A stretch of 64,000 bases of DNA from Zoogloea sp. 1C4 (GCF_009469605.1 NZ_SSXU01000017.1:1-64000), one strand, 5' to 3'; counted from the stretch's first letter, positions 31,709 through 41,011 are shown. Made by a program: numbers and translations. The notes: generated by a model from the letters alone, not told the origin.

Positions 31709-32542
31709 ATGCGCAGGAAGCTGGCATGCAGTGCCGTTGGCAGTTTATTGTCCCTGGGCGCCATCGCGGCGCCGGTCATCTACAACAATGACGTGCTCAG
31801 TGGCCGGGCGGCCTTCGACAGCACGATCACCGGCGTCGGCGGCACGGTGCAGACGCTGGCGCTCTCCGGCCTGACGTCCAACGCCTCGAGCTGGACGCTG
31901 CCCGGATTGACGATCCGCGCCACCGACAACACCGACCGCTTCGTCTACGGTGACTACAACGGCTATCGCGCGGCGGGCCGGCCATACGCGGTCGGCGGCG
32001 CGACCATCGCGATCGCCCCGGCAGTGCCGGCGTCGGGCTCCGGGCTGACCTTCACCTTCGCCACGCCGGTCAACGCCTTCGGCCTCGAGATCGCCGACTG
32101 GGCCACCTGCTGCACCAGCGTGCTCCACCCGGACACCGGCGCGCCTGTCGGCTCCAACCTGTTCATTTCCTTCGACGGGGGCGCCACCCGCATCGTTGCC
32201 AACGCCATCAACGCCGATTCCAACCCCGGCAACAAGGATTACGACGGCGACGGCACCACCGATTACGCGTTCACCAACTTCGTCGCAGCCATCGACGACA
32301 GCCGCACCTTCTCCACCGTCACCTTCTATGGCGACGGGCTGGGCGAGGCGCTTTACGCCGGCGGCACCCTGCGCTGGGCGGCGGTGAGCACCGGCTCGGT
32401 GTCGTCCCCGGCCGCTGCGCCCGCGCCGTCGGCGATCGACGAACCGGCGGTCGTCGGGCTGGCCGGGATGGCCATCGGCGGCGCGCTGCTCAACCGCCGT
32501 CGCCGTCTGCGCTGGCAACACGGGCGGCCGGAAACGCGGTAA
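31709..32542 (+). CDS. PEP-CTERM-type exported protein
   Basis: A 277-residue protein with an N-terminal signal peptide (KLACSAVGSLLSLGAIAA). The C-terminus is a sorting signal: EPAVVGLAGMAIGGALL followed by an Arg cluster (NRRRRLR), which fits a PEP-CTERM variant (DEPA instead of PEPA) processed by an exosortase. An acidic repeat-like segment (DSNPGNKDYDGDGTTDY) resembles calcium-binding loops. CGGAGG at 31699-31703 fixes the start; GTGAAATTTTTCAC just upstream forms a small hairpin. The 240 bases before it are notably AT-rich. Likely a surface or matrix protein; the exosortase is not in this window. Confidence 0.8.
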   Translation: MRRKLACSAVGSLLSLGAIAAPVIYNNDVLSGRAAFDSTITGVGGTVQTLALSGLTSNASSWTLPGLTIRATDNTDRFVYGDYNGYRAAGRPYAVGGATIAIAPAVPASGSGLTFTFATPVNAFGLEIADWATCCTSVLHPDTGAPVGSNLFISFDGGATRIVANAINADSNPGNKDYDGDGTTDYAFTNFVAAIDDSRTFSTVTFYGDGLGEALYAGGTLRWAAVSTGSVSSPAAAPAPSAIDEPAVVGLAGMAIGGALLNRRRRLRWQHGRPETR

Positions 32543-32620
32543 GGTCCGGGCTCCCGCGTTGTCGGCCGGTGCCCGTTGCGCCTGCCCGACGCTTCATTTT
32601 CGACGGCAGGTAGAGGGCCG

Positions 32621-32818
32621 ATGCTCAAGTGGTTGCTGGCAATCGTGGTGCTGGCGGTGGTGTCGGGGCTGAGCTCCGGCTTGCCGCTGCGGCGCTGGCG
32701 CATCGGGCATCTGCCCGGCGATCTGCATTTCGACGCTTTCGGACGTCACATCCACATCCCGTTCACCAGCACGCTGCTGATGTCACTGGCGGTCTGGCTG
32801 CTGGTCCGCTGGCTTTGA
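32621..32818 (+). CDS. DUF2905 small membrane protein
   Basis: A 65-residue protein with two hydrophobic spans (WLLAIVVLAVVSGLSSGL and LLMSLAVWLLVRWL) around the conserved loop RRWRIGHLPGDLHFDAFGR, which identifies the DUF2905 family. Function is unknown. A purine-rich AGAGG sits upstream. Its end overlaps the stop of the convergent penicillin-binding gene by 36 bases. Confidence 0.85.
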   Translation: MLKWLLAIVVLAVVSGLSSGLPLRRWRIGHLPGDLHFDAFGRHIHIPFTSTLLMSLAVWLLVRWL

Positions 32819-34846
32819 CGGCTCGTCGTCGAGAGGCGCGCGCACCGCGAAGGTGACGCTGTCGAGGAGCTGCCCGTCGGCGGCCATCAGATCCAGCACA
32901 TGACGGCCCGCCACCGGCCGCCAGCTGGCTCGCCCGCCATTGCCGTTCGTGCTGCCATTTCCGTTGCCCACCCGCTCGCCGTTCAGACGCCACCAGGCGC
33001 CGGGCGGCAGGCGGCTGCCCTCGAAATGGATGCGAAAACCCGGATCGCCCGCCAGCGCCAACGCATCCACCAGCATGCCGTTGGCCGGCCAGGCAATCCG
33101 CGGCAGGCTGCGGGGCAGCGCCACCCGTTCCACTTCCGTGCCGCGGATGAACCACTCCCGGCGCGGGCTTTCCACCGGCGGCTCGAACACCACCAGGGTC
33201 GACACCACACCCGCCGGCGGCACCGGTCGGACGGCCGGCTGGTTGCGGTGCAGGCCGCGCAGGATCTCGTGCCAGGCGGCATTGGCCTGCGCCGGCGTGC
33301 CACGGGCACCCGCCGACCACAGGGCCACGGTGTAGCGGTCTGAAAAACCCGCCACCAGCGTCTCGCGCCCGTCGGGCACGTACTGGCGGATCACGAAGGG
33401 TTGGGGCATGCCCTCCGGGTCCAGCTCGGTGAGGATGTCGCCCACGATGAAGCCCGCCTCGGGCCGCAGCATACGCCGGGCGACCCGCTCGCCGCCGGGC
33501 GTGCTGCGCGGCGCCAGCCATAGCCCGCCATTGCCCAGGCTGCGGTAGAGGCCGGCGATGGCCAGCAGGCCGAGATCGGCCTGGCCACTGCGCCCCACAT
33601 CCAGATCAGCCACCCGGAAGCGCTCGGGCAGTTGTTCGCCCACCATCCGCAGCACCGCCTGGGAGGGTTCGGAGAGGTTCTCGCCGAGGGCCCGGCGGGC
33701 GCTCACCCACAGGCGTTCGTCGGGGTTGGTGGGCGCGTGGTTGGAGAGGGAATCGTCCAGCAGGGTTGCGGCGGTGAGCTGACGGCGCTCGATCGCGATG
33801 CCGTAGACGAAGGGCAGGAGCAGGTTGCCGCTGCTGCGCAGGATCGCCGCGTGATCCGCCTGGGCCGCATCCGGCGCGCCCACGTAGGCGAGCACGTCGG
33901 CGCTGGCGTTGTCGATGACCACCGCGGCCGCATCGGTCGGGCCGAGCCGGCGGAGGGCCGCAAGGGTCAGACGCTGGGCGTCGGCGTCGAGGGTGGTGAC
34001 GAGGCGCTCGCCGGGCTGCTGGAGGAGCTGGCGGGCGAGATGCGGTGCGAGCTCCCAGCGCGGGCCGAGGTGCTGCCGGTCGAGGGTCGCATCGGCCAGG
34101 CGCCGGGCAGGGCCGCAGGCCGACGGGCTACCGATGCGCTCGGCGAGCACGCAGGCCCGGCGCCCGACCACGTCGGCCTTGGCATTGGGGCCGCGCAGCA
34201 GCACCGCCAGGACCAGCGCCTCGGGCCGGCCGAGCTCCCCCGGCCCCTTGCCGAACAGCGCCCGGGACGCCGCATGCACGCCCTGCAGGTCGCCGCGGAA
34301 AGGCGCCAGATTAAGGTAGGCCTCGAGGATCTGCTCCTTGGTCCAGCGGTTTTCCAGCGCCTGGGCGGCGAGGGCCTGATCCCATTTCTGGCCGATGGAG
34401 CGCCGCGGTGCGCCGTCACGGCCGAGGGCGAGCTCCGGGTCGAGCAGCCCGGCGAGCTGCATCGACAGGGTGGAGGCGCCGCGTTTGCGGTCGTACCACA
34501 GGTTGTGCCAGAGCGAGCCGGCGAAGGCGCGCCAGTCGACCCCGGAGTGTTCGAAGAAGCGCTTGTCCTCGGCGGCCAGCAGGGCTTCCTTGAGGGCTGG
34601 CGACAGGTTGGCCAGGCCGACCCACTCCAGCCGCCGCACCCGCGGGTCGAGCCGCCGCTCGGACAGCGGGGTGCCGTCCCGGGCGAGCAGCACCCCCACC
34701 GACGGCGTGGCGCCGGCCTTCACTTCGGCAAAGGCCGGGATCGGCTGGGTCGCCCGGGCGGCGGTCGCCGAACCGGCAATCAGCAGGATCAGCGCAAATC
34801 GCCGGAATGGGGCCGGAAGCACGGAAAAAACCAGGTTCGAGGACAT
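32783..34846 (-). CDS. Penicillin-binding protein 1C homologue with degenerate transpeptidase
   Basis: A 687-residue PbpC-like protein with a membrane anchor near residues 17-30. The glycosyltransferase-51 domain is intact: AAEDKRFFEHSGVDW with Glu 93, RGASTLSMQLAG, and TKEQILEAYLNLAPFRG. In the transpeptidase domain the GSTLKPF active-site motif reads GNLLLPF (340-346), so both the nucleophilic Ser and its Lys are gone; the SxN motif is not seen, and the KTG region is DGRETLVAGFSDR. The C-terminal BiPBP_C domain is present. It should polymerise glycan but not cross-link it. No adjacent alpha-2-macroglobulin gene, the usual partner. cca lies directly upstream. Confidence 0.88.
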   Translation of the reverse strand: MSSNLVFSVLPAPFRRFALILLIAGSATAARATQPIPAFAEVKAGATPSVGVLLARDGTPLSERRLDPRVRRLEWVGLANLSPALKEALLAAEDKRFFEHSGVDWRAFAGSLWHNLWYDRKRGASTLSMQLAGLLDPELALGRDGAPRRSIGQKWDQALAAQALENRWTKEQILEAYLNLAPFRGDLQGVHAASRALFGKGPGELGRPEALVLAVLLRGPNAKADVVGRRACVLAERIGSPSACGPARRLADATLDRQHLGPRWELAPHLARQLLQQPGERLVTTLDADAQRLTLAALRRLGPTDAAAVVIDNASADVLAYVGAPDAAQADHAAILRSSGNLLLPFVYGIAIERRQLTAATLLDDSLSNHAPTNPDERLWVSARRALGENLSEPSQAVLRMVGEQLPERFRVADLDVGRSGQADLGLLAIAGLYRSLGNGGLWLAPRSTPGGERVARRMLRPEAGFIVGDILTELDPEGMPQPFVIRQYVPDGRETLVAGFSDRYTVALWSAGARGTPAQANAAWHEILRGLHRNQPAVRPVPPAGVVSTLVVFEPPVESPRREWFIRGTEVERVALPRSLPRIAWPANGMLVDALALAGDPGFRIHFEGSRLPPGAWWRLNGERVGNGNGSTNGNGGRASWRPVAGRHVLDLMAADGQLLDSVTFAVRAPLDDEPSKPADQQPDRQ

Positions 34847-34892
34847 GTCTGGGCGGCATTGTATGCCCCCCGTCGCCAGGGTTGCCGCGGGA

Positions 34893-36149
34893 TTACTGCC
34901 GGGCCTCCGGCGACAATCTGTCAACATTCGTTTCGTCATCCAGACCGAGCTTGCGCACCGCCGCCACCCGCGCCGCATGGACCTCCGTCGGGATCCGCGA
35001 CTTGTCGGCAAGGCCCCGGGCGATGGCGCCGGCATCGACCCCGCGCACCGCCGCGAGCGCCGCCAGCAGGCGATCGCGCTGGGGATAGGGGCGGCTGGCG
35101 AGTCCGGCGCGGCCCCGGTGGTCGCAGGCGCAGGCGTCGAGCAGCGCCGCGAAGCGCTCGGGGCGGCGCAGGCCGTCGCAGCGCTCGATGAGCTTCACCA
35201 CGGTGATGGCGCGCAGCACCATGGCCTGATGCACGATGCCGTGCTCGCGAGCGGTCATCAGCGCCAGATCGCGGCAGTCGGCGGGGCACTTGAGGCGTTC
35301 GCAGACTTCCTTGGCGAGCCGCTCGCTGATCGCCTCGTGGCCGTAGTGGTGGGGCAGCAGGTCGGGCCGGGTGAGGCCCTTGCCCAGGTCGTGGAGCAGG
35401 CAGGCGAAGCGCACCGCCAGCGGCTGCCCGGTGGCGGCGGCTTCGTCGAGCACCAGCAGCAGGTGCGCGCCGCAGTCCACTTCAGGGTGATGAGTCGCCG
35501 GCTGGGGCACGCCGAACATCCGGTCCACCTCGGGCAGCAGGCGGGCCAGGGCGCCGCAGTCGCGCAGCACCTGGATCATCCGGGATGGCCGGGCCTCCAT
35601 CAGGCCGCGGGCGATCTCCTGCCACACGCGCTCGGGCACCAGCGCATCCACCTCGCCGGCGGCGACCATGCCGCGCATCAGATCAAGGGTTTCGGACGCC
35701 ACGTGGAACTCCGCAAAGCGGGCCGCGAAGCGCGCCAGGCGCAGGATGCGCACCGGGTCTTCGGCAAAGGCCGGGCTCACGTGGCGAAAGATACCGTCGG
35801 CCAGATCGCGGCGGCCGTGGAAGGGATCGACCAGCACGCCGTCGGCGCCGCGGGCGATGGCGTTGATGGTGAGGTCGCGGCGGGCGAGGTCTTCTTCGAG
35901 CGTCACCGACGGGTCGGTGTGGAAGACGAAGCCGGCGTAGCCCGGCGCGGTCTTGCGCTCGGTGCGGGCCAGCGCGTATTCCTCGTGGGTGCGGGGGTGG
36001 AGGAAGACCGGAAAATCCTTGCCGACCGGCTTGTAGCCTTCGGCGACGAGGGTTTCAGGGGTGGCGCCGACGACCACCCAGTCCCGGTCCTTGACCGGCA
36101 GACCGAGCAGTTCGTCGCGGATGGCGCCACCGACGCAGTAGATTTCCAT
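34893..36149 (-). CDS. cca: Multifunctional CCA tRNA nucleotidyltransferase
   Basis: A 418-residue enzyme. The nucleotidyltransferase head begins MEIYCVGGAIRDELLGLPVK, with the metal Asp pair in VKDRDWVVVG and the DLARRDLTINAIA and PVRILRLARFAARF motifs. The C-terminal HD phosphohydrolase domain carries FACLLHDLGKGLT. The long class with the HD domain repairs and finishes tRNA 3' ends and has phosphatase activity. It lies 34 bases downstream of the frameshifted NDUFA9-like gene. Confidence 0.95.
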   Translation of the reverse strand: MEIYCVGGAIRDELLGLPVKDRDWVVVGATPETLVAEGYKPVGKDFPVFLHPRTHEEYALARTERKTAPGYAGFVFHTDPSVTLEEDLARRDLTINAIARGADGVLVDPFHGRRDLADGIFRHVSPAFAEDPVRILRLARFAARFAEFHVASETLDLMRGMVAAGEVDALVPERVWQEIARGLMEARPSRMIQVLRDCGALARLLPEVDRMFGVPQPATHHPEVDCGAHLLLVLDEAAATGQPLAVRFACLLHDLGKGLTRPDLLPHHYGHEAISERLAKEVCERLKCPADCRDLALMTAREHGIVHQAMVLRAITVVKLIERCDGLRRPERFAALLDACACDHRGRAGLASRPYPQRDRLLAALAAVRGVDAGAIARGLADKSRIPTEVHAARVAAVRKLGLDDETNVDRLSPEARQ

Positions 36150-36183
36150 GGATCAGACGGGGGGTTGCAGGATCGGGGCGGGC

Positions 36184-37138
36184 CTAGTCGCGCCGCAACT
36201 GCGCCGCATCGAGGCGGCCGCGCTTGTTGGCGGTGCCCAGGTAGCACGGCGCGATGGCTTCCAGCGAGGTGGGCCTCCGCCCCCAGGGCTGGGGGGCGCC
36301 GCTGGCCACGTTGTCGGCGCGCATCGAGCGCACGTTGTCGCGGCTCATCAGCGTGCCGGGCAGGCATTCGAGGACAGCCGCCTGGAGCATCGCCAGCCCT
36401 TCGGGCAGCGGGATCACCGGGCGCCGGCAGCCGGTGAGCAGCCCCACGTATTCGACCAGCTGGCGCAGGGTGTAGACCTGCGGGCCGGTGAGCTCGAAGG
36501 TCTGGCCGACGGCATCCTGGCGCTCGAGGCATTCGGCCACCACGTCGGCCACGTCGCCCACAGACCGGCTGGAAGCGGGCGCTGGCGCCGCCCAGGGGCA
36601 TCAGCGGAAAGCGCCGCACGAGGCCCGCGAAGAGATTGAGGAAGCTGTCGCCGGGCCCGAAGATCACCGACGGACGCAGGATGGTCCACGCCACATCGGG
36701 GCTGCCGGCGCGGATCGCGGCTTCTCCGGCGGCCTTGGAGCGCTGGTATTCCGACGGCCCGGCGGGATCGGCGCCGAGGGCGCTCACATGCACGATGCGC
36801 CCGACGCCGGCCGCCCGGGCAGCGGCGACCAGCTTGGTCGGCAGCTCCACGTGGGCGCGGGCGAAGGCCGGGCCCCACGGTGTGCCGGGGCTTGAGTGGA
36901 GCACGCCGACGAGGCTGACCACGGCATCGACGCCGTTCATCAGGCGGGCCAGCGCGGCGGGATCGAAGACGTCGGCTTCGACCACTTCGGTGCCAGGCAG
37001 GACGCGCAGGTGGCTGGCATTGGCGAGCCGGCGGGTTGGCACGATCAGGCTGACGCCGTCACGGGTGAGGCGCTCTGCGATCGCGGTACCGACAAAACCA
37101 CTGCCGCCAACGAGGAGGATCTTGCGGGGAAGGGGCAT
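36184..37138 (-). pseudogene. NDUFA9-like NAD(P)-binding protein, frameshifted
   Basis: Two adjoining frames together give one protein of about 318 residues of the complex I NDUFA9-like atypical SDR family. The N-terminal part (ILLVGGSGFVGTAIAERL) runs to FQPV near 36563; the rest resumes one frame over as VGDVADVVAECLERQDAVG down to 36184. Around base 36562 two bases appear missing (or one is extra): a lone T stands where a Trp/Tyr/Cys codon is expected between V and VGD. Both halves keep normal codon use, so the lesion is recent or a sequencing error. An intact gene is common beside cca in this group. Confidence 0.8.
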
Positions 37139-37216
37139 GGCCGGTCTCCGGGGTAAGAAAGGGTGGGGAATCAGCTTGTTGGAGTGCGCAGCGGGCAGCT
37201 AATTCCCTACCCGCCC

Positions 37217-39208
37217 TTATTCGTTGCTGCCGGCGCCCGGTGTAGGCTCGTCGAGGCCGGCGCCAGGGGCCGCACTGCCCAGCCCACGGGTGCTGCCGTC
37301 GCTCGCCGCGATGGTGCCGAGCCTGGCCTTGAGGGAGGGCGCACGGCCTTCAAACAGGGCGGCATAGATGACGGCGTTGGCCATCACCTTCTTCACGTAG
37401 TCGCGGGTTTCGTTGAAGGGGATGCATTCGGCGTAGATCGCACCTTCGAGGGGCTTCACGTCCTTCCACTTCTTGGCGCGGCCGGGGCCGGCGTTGTAGG
37501 CCGCCGAGGCGAGCACCGGGTGATTGTCGAGCCCTTCGAGGACCATCCGCATGTAGGTGGTGCCGAGCATCACGTTGGTGTCCGGGTCCTGCAGCCAGCC
37601 CACGTTGTAGCCGCTCATGCCGAGCTTGCCGGCGACCCACTTGCCGGTGGCGGGCATGATCTGCATCAGCCCCTGGGCGCCGACGCCGGAGCGGGCGGCG
37701 GTGACGAAGCGGCTCTCCTGGCGCATCAGGCCATACACCCAGCCCGGGTCGAGATCGCGGCTGCGGGCGTTGGGCTCGACGCGCTCCCGGTAAGGAGAGA
37801 GGTAGCGCAGGCTGTAGTCGTGCTCGTTGCGGGTCTTGTCGGCGGCGTTGATGGCCCGGTCGTAGATGCCGAGCTGCTGGGCGAGCTGGGCGGCGGAGAG
37901 GAGGAAGCGGTCGTCCCGGTTGCGCAGGGTCCAGTTCCATTCGCGCGTGCCTTCGGTGCGCAGATCCAGGCGGAACAGGGCGATGGCGCGCTGGATGCCC
38001 GGGGTCTGGCGGGTCTGCTCGAACTCGTCGGCACTGGGCGCACGGGCCTTTTTGGGCAGGGTGAAGGTGCGGCCCAGCTCTTCGTCGGCGAGGATGCTGT
38101 AGAAGTTGGGGTGGCCGGCGATGCGCTCGAACTCCTTGCGGGCGGCCTCGCGGTTGCCCTGGGCCTGGTGGGCGCGGCCGAGCCAGTAGGTCCAGTCGGG
38201 CTGGGCGCGCTGGTCGGCGGACATGGCCTCGACGGCGGTGCGGACGGCCTTCCAGTCGCCGGCGCGCAGGGCGGCACGCACGCGCCAGGCGGCCTGCTCT
38301 TCGGACATCGGGGTGTCGCCGGCGGCCTTGAACCAGGCGTTGGCGTCGGGCATCAGTTTGGCAGCGGCCTGCCAGGCGATCTGGCCGACGGCGTAGCTGC
38401 GTTCGGCGGCGGAGAAGCGCTCGTTGAGGCCCACGTAGCGCGCGTAGGCGCCCTGGGGATCGTCACGGGCGAGGCGGGCCAGGGCGATCAGGGCGAGCTC
38501 GCGCCCGGGGCGGCTGGCGGCAAAGTTGACCGGCAGGCGGTCGAGCCAGGTGGACGGGTTGGCACCGGCGCGCTCGAGATCGAGGGAAGCGGGCTGCTGG
38601 TCGAAGGGCAGCAAGCTGGCCGCGCCCTTGGCGCCGGTGGTGCGCTTGGCTTCCATCAGGCGACGCACGCGGCCCCAGATTTCGTCCGGGCTGACCAGCG
38701 CCTCCCGGGCCAGGGCCTGGAGGATCGGCACGCAGCTTTCGGGCGTATCCACCAGCGAGAACCACATCGGGCGCACTTCCGGGAGCAGGGCGGGATCGCC
38801 GCTGCTCAGGCGGGCCTGGTGGTGGTAGCACTTGATGTCCTGGTCGGGCTGTTCGAGGTTGCCGAACTCGGCCAGCAGCGGGCCGAAATCGCCCCGCTTG
38901 CCGAGGTAGCGCAGCCAGTCGGCGCGCAATTTTTCGGCGGGCCAGCTGCCCGGGTAGCGCTGCAGGAAATCGCGGATGCGGGCCGAATCCACGTCGTTGG
39001 GACGGGCCAGCATGTTGGACAGGGCCCAGAACTCGGGATAGGGATCGAGCACGTGGCCGGTGGGCGGGGCGTAGAGGTTGAGCCGGCTGCGGTCGCCGCT
39101 GCGGGCTGCGTCCCGGGCGAGCAGGATGCGCTCGTCCCCCGGATCGCCGCCGGCCGGCATGGCCATCCACAAAACTGCCGCCAGGACGGCCCACGCGCTA
39201 TTCTTCAT
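37217..39208 (-). CDS. slt: Soluble lytic murein transglycosylase (Slt70-type)
   Basis: A 663-residue periplasmic enzyme with a signal peptide (MKNSAWAVLAAVLWMAMPAG). The long helical superhelix fills residues 30-490; the lysozyme-like catalytic domain follows with GLMRQESRFVTAARSGVGAQ (catalytic Glu) and GLMQIMPATGKWVA, then AAYNAGPGRAKKW. It cleaves peptidoglycan forming 1,6-anhydromuramic ends. ATG 39208 was chosen because it starts the signal peptide. Divergent from the 5-FCL gene with only 19 bases between starts. Confidence 0.94.
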   Translation of the reverse strand: MKNSAWAVLAAVLWMAMPAGGDPGDERILLARDAARSGDRSRLNLYAPPTGHVLDPYPEFWALSNMLARPNDVDSARIRDFLQRYPGSWPAEKLRADWLRYLGKRGDFGPLLAEFGNLEQPDQDIKCYHHQARLSSGDPALLPEVRPMWFSLVDTPESCVPILQALAREALVSPDEIWGRVRRLMEAKRTTGAKGAASLLPFDQQPASLDLERAGANPSTWLDRLPVNFAASRPGRELALIALARLARDDPQGAYARYVGLNERFSAAERSYAVGQIAWQAAAKLMPDANAWFKAAGDTPMSEEQAAWRVRAALRAGDWKAVRTAVEAMSADQRAQPDWTYWLGRAHQAQGNREAARKEFERIAGHPNFYSILADEELGRTFTLPKKARAPSADEFEQTRQTPGIQRAIALFRLDLRTEGTREWNWTLRNRDDRFLLSAAQLAQQLGIYDRAINAADKTRNEHDYSLRYLSPYRERVEPNARSRDLDPGWVYGLMRQESRFVTAARSGVGAQGLMQIMPATGKWVAGKLGMSGYNVGWLQDPDTNVMLGTTYMRMVLEGLDNHPVLASAAYNAGPGRAKKWKDVKPLEGAIYAECIPFNETRDYVKKVMANAVIYAALFEGRAPSLKARLGTIAASDGSTRGLGSAAPGAGLDEPTPGAGSNE

Positions 39209-39227
39209 TGCTCTACGTCTCACCAAA

Positions 39228-39878
39228 ATGCCGTCGGAGAATAGCACAGTGACCCCGCCCCTCCCCCCTTCCGGGGGTCTTTCCGAAGCCGAAATTTCCG
39301 CGCTGCGCAAAAACCTCCGGAATGCCCGGATCGCCGCCCGTGAAACCCTGCCCGCCGCCGATCGGGTCGCGCGCACCGCGCACGTCGAATCCCATCTGGA
39401 CGCCCTGGTCGACCGCCTGCGCCCCCGGCGCCTGGCCTTCTGCTGGCCGTGGCGGGGCGAGGTGGATCTGGTGCCGTGGATGACCCGCTGGCTGGCCGCC
39501 GATCCGGCCCGTCAGGCGGCCCTGCCGGTGGTGCGCGCGGCGGGCCAGCCGATGATCTTCCTGCGCTGGCACCCCGAGGCGCCGATGGCCACAGACCACC
39601 ACGGGATTCCAGTACCGGCAGGGGACGAGCGGATCGAACCGGACCTGATCCTGGTGCCGCTCAACGTGTTCGACGGGGCGGGGTTCCGGCTGGGCTATGG
39701 CGGCGGCTATTTCGACCGCACCCTGGCGGCCCTCGACCCGGCGCCGGCCACCGCCGGGGTGGCCTTCGAGCTGGCCCGGGCCGACACCTGCTGGCCGCAG
39801 CCCCACGACCAGCCGATGGACTGGCTGGTCACCGAGGCGGGCTGGTGGGATGTCCGGGCGAAATCTAGCGGGGATTGA
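39228..39878 (+). CDS. 5-formyltetrahydrofolate cyclo-ligase
   Basis: A 216-residue YgfA-type enzyme that converts 5-formyl-THF to methenyl-THF using ATP. RKNLRNARIAARETLP near the start is the basic phosphate-binding segment, and GFRLGYGGGYFDRTLA is the signature. A GTG at 39250 is a possible alternative start. Its last 14 bases overlap the stop of convergent oxyR. In many bacteria this gene sits beside 6S RNA; no 6S RNA fits in the 19-base gap here. Confidence 0.92.
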   Translation: MPSENSTVTPPLPPSGGLSEAEISALRKNLRNARIAARETLPAADRVARTAHVESHLDALVDRLRPRRLAFCWPWRGEVDLVPWMTRWLAADPARQAALPVVRAAGQPMIFLRWHPEAPMATDHHGIPVPAGDERIEPDLILVPLNVFDGAGFRLGYGGGYFDRTLAALDPAPATAGVAFELARADTCWPQPHDQPMDWLVTEAGWWDVRAKSSGD

Positions 39879-40785
39879 TCGGGCGCACGCCGTCGAGCGG
39901 GCTGGCGAGGATCGCCTGGCGGATCACGTCGATGGCGCCGCTGCGCGGGTAGGTGACCCGCCACGCCAGCGCGATGCGGCGGAAGGGTTCCGGCGCCTCG
40001 AAGGGACGCACGGTGAGGAGCGGGTTGCCGCCGGGGATCGGCGCCGCGGCGGTGCTGGGCAGCACGGTCACGCCGGCGCCGGTGGCCACCATGTGGCGGA
40101 TGGTTTCCAGCGAGCTGCCTTCCAGCGTGCGCTGCAGGCCCTCACCGGGGCGGCACAGGGGGCAGACTTCCAGCACCTGATCGCGGAAGCAGTTGCCGGC
40201 ACCGAGCAGCAGCAGCTGCTCTTCGGCGAGGCGCTTGGCGGGGATCGCGGTGTCGTTCTCCCACGGGTGGCCGGTGGGCATCAGCACCCGGAAGGGCTCG
40301 TCGTACACCGCCTGGGTGACGATGCCGGGCTCTTCGAAGGGCAGCGCGATGACGATCACGTCGAGATCGCCGCGCTTGAGGGATTCGGCCAGCCGGGCGG
40401 TGTAGTTTTCCTGGATCAGCAGCGGCATCGACGGCGCGGCCTGATGCACGCGCGGGATGAGGTGCGGCAGCAGGTAGGGCCCGATGGTGTAGATGACGCC
40501 GAGCTTGAGGGGGCCGGAGAGCGGATCGCGGCCGGCGGTGGCGAGCTCCTTGATCTGGCCGGCTTCGAGGAGCACCTTTTCGGCCTGGGCGACGATGCGG
40601 GCGCCGATGTCGGTGATCTTCACGTCGGCGGCGCTGCGCTCGAAGAGCGTGACCGCCAGCTCGTCCTCGAGCTTCTTGATGGCCACCGAGAGCGTGGGCT
40701 GGCTTACGTTGCAGCGTTCGGCCGCGTGGCCGAAATGCCTTTCGCGGGCCAGCGCGACGAGGTAGCGAAGATCAGTCAGCGTCAT
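39865..40785 (-). CDS. oxyR: Hydrogen peroxide sensor OxyR
   Basis: A 306-residue LysR regulator starting MTLTDLRYLVALARERHFGH. The two redox cysteines fall at residues 199 and 208 in GNCFRDQVLEVC, the same numbering and spacing as in E. coli OxyR, followed by SLETIRHMVATGAGVTVLP. Peroxide forms the disulfide that activates transcription. A candidate ATAG-N7-CTAT operator lies just upstream at 40807-40821, suggesting autoregulation. No catalase or ahpC gene is adjacent; the neighbour is a DegP-type protease. Confidence 0.95.
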   Translation of the reverse strand: MTLTDLRYLVALARERHFGHAAERCNVSQPTLSVAIKKLEDELAVTLFERSAADVKITDIGARIVAQAEKVLLEAGQIKELATAGRDPLSGPLKLGVIYTIGPYLLPHLIPRVHQAAPSMPLLIQENYTARLAESLKRGDLDVIVIALPFEEPGIVTQAVYDEPFRVLMPTGHPWENDTAIPAKRLAEEQLLLLGAGNCFRDQVLEVCPLCRPGEGLQRTLEGSSLETIRHMVATGAGVTVLPSTAAAPIPGGNPLLTVRPFEAPEPFRRIALAWRVTYPRSGAIDVIRQAILASPLDGVRPINPR

Positions 40786-40806
40786 GAAGCACTCCCGGCA
40801 ATCACG

Positions 40807-40821
40807 ATAGTGATTAACTAT
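40807..40821. promoter_or_regulatory. Candidate OxyR half-operator
   Basis: ATAGTGATTAACTAT contains ATAG and CTAT separated by seven bases, exactly one half of the OxyR consensus. It lies 22 bases before the oxyR start, in the gap shared with the degP-like gene. The second half-site is not evident on either side. Confidence 0.6.
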
Positions 40822-40839
40822 ACATCGGAAGTCGGCCAT

Positions 40840-40872
40840 GGGAAGCGGGTAATGGAAAATGGGTTGGAAGGG
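40840..40872. repeat. Second G-run tract (GGGTAATGG-type)
   Basis: Four GGG runs at 40840, 40847, 40861 and 40870, with GGGTAATGG units like those at 3044-3091. It lies between oxyR and the degP-like gene. The loops are longer, so quadruplex formation is less certain than in the first tract. Confidence 0.4.
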
Positions 40873-41011
40873 ATTGCAATCACCCTGCTCCGCCCCCACC
40901 TTCGAGCATCCCGACGCCCAGCGTCACCCCCGGTTTGTAAGCGTTTGTTTGTATCGGGAACAGCACACCACGGCCAACGTCCACCGTCCCGTGAAAAAAC
41001 AGGAGCCCTGC

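Noticed and set aside
39209-39227. 6S RNA beside the 5-FCL gene
   Set aside because: The gap is 19 bases, far too short.
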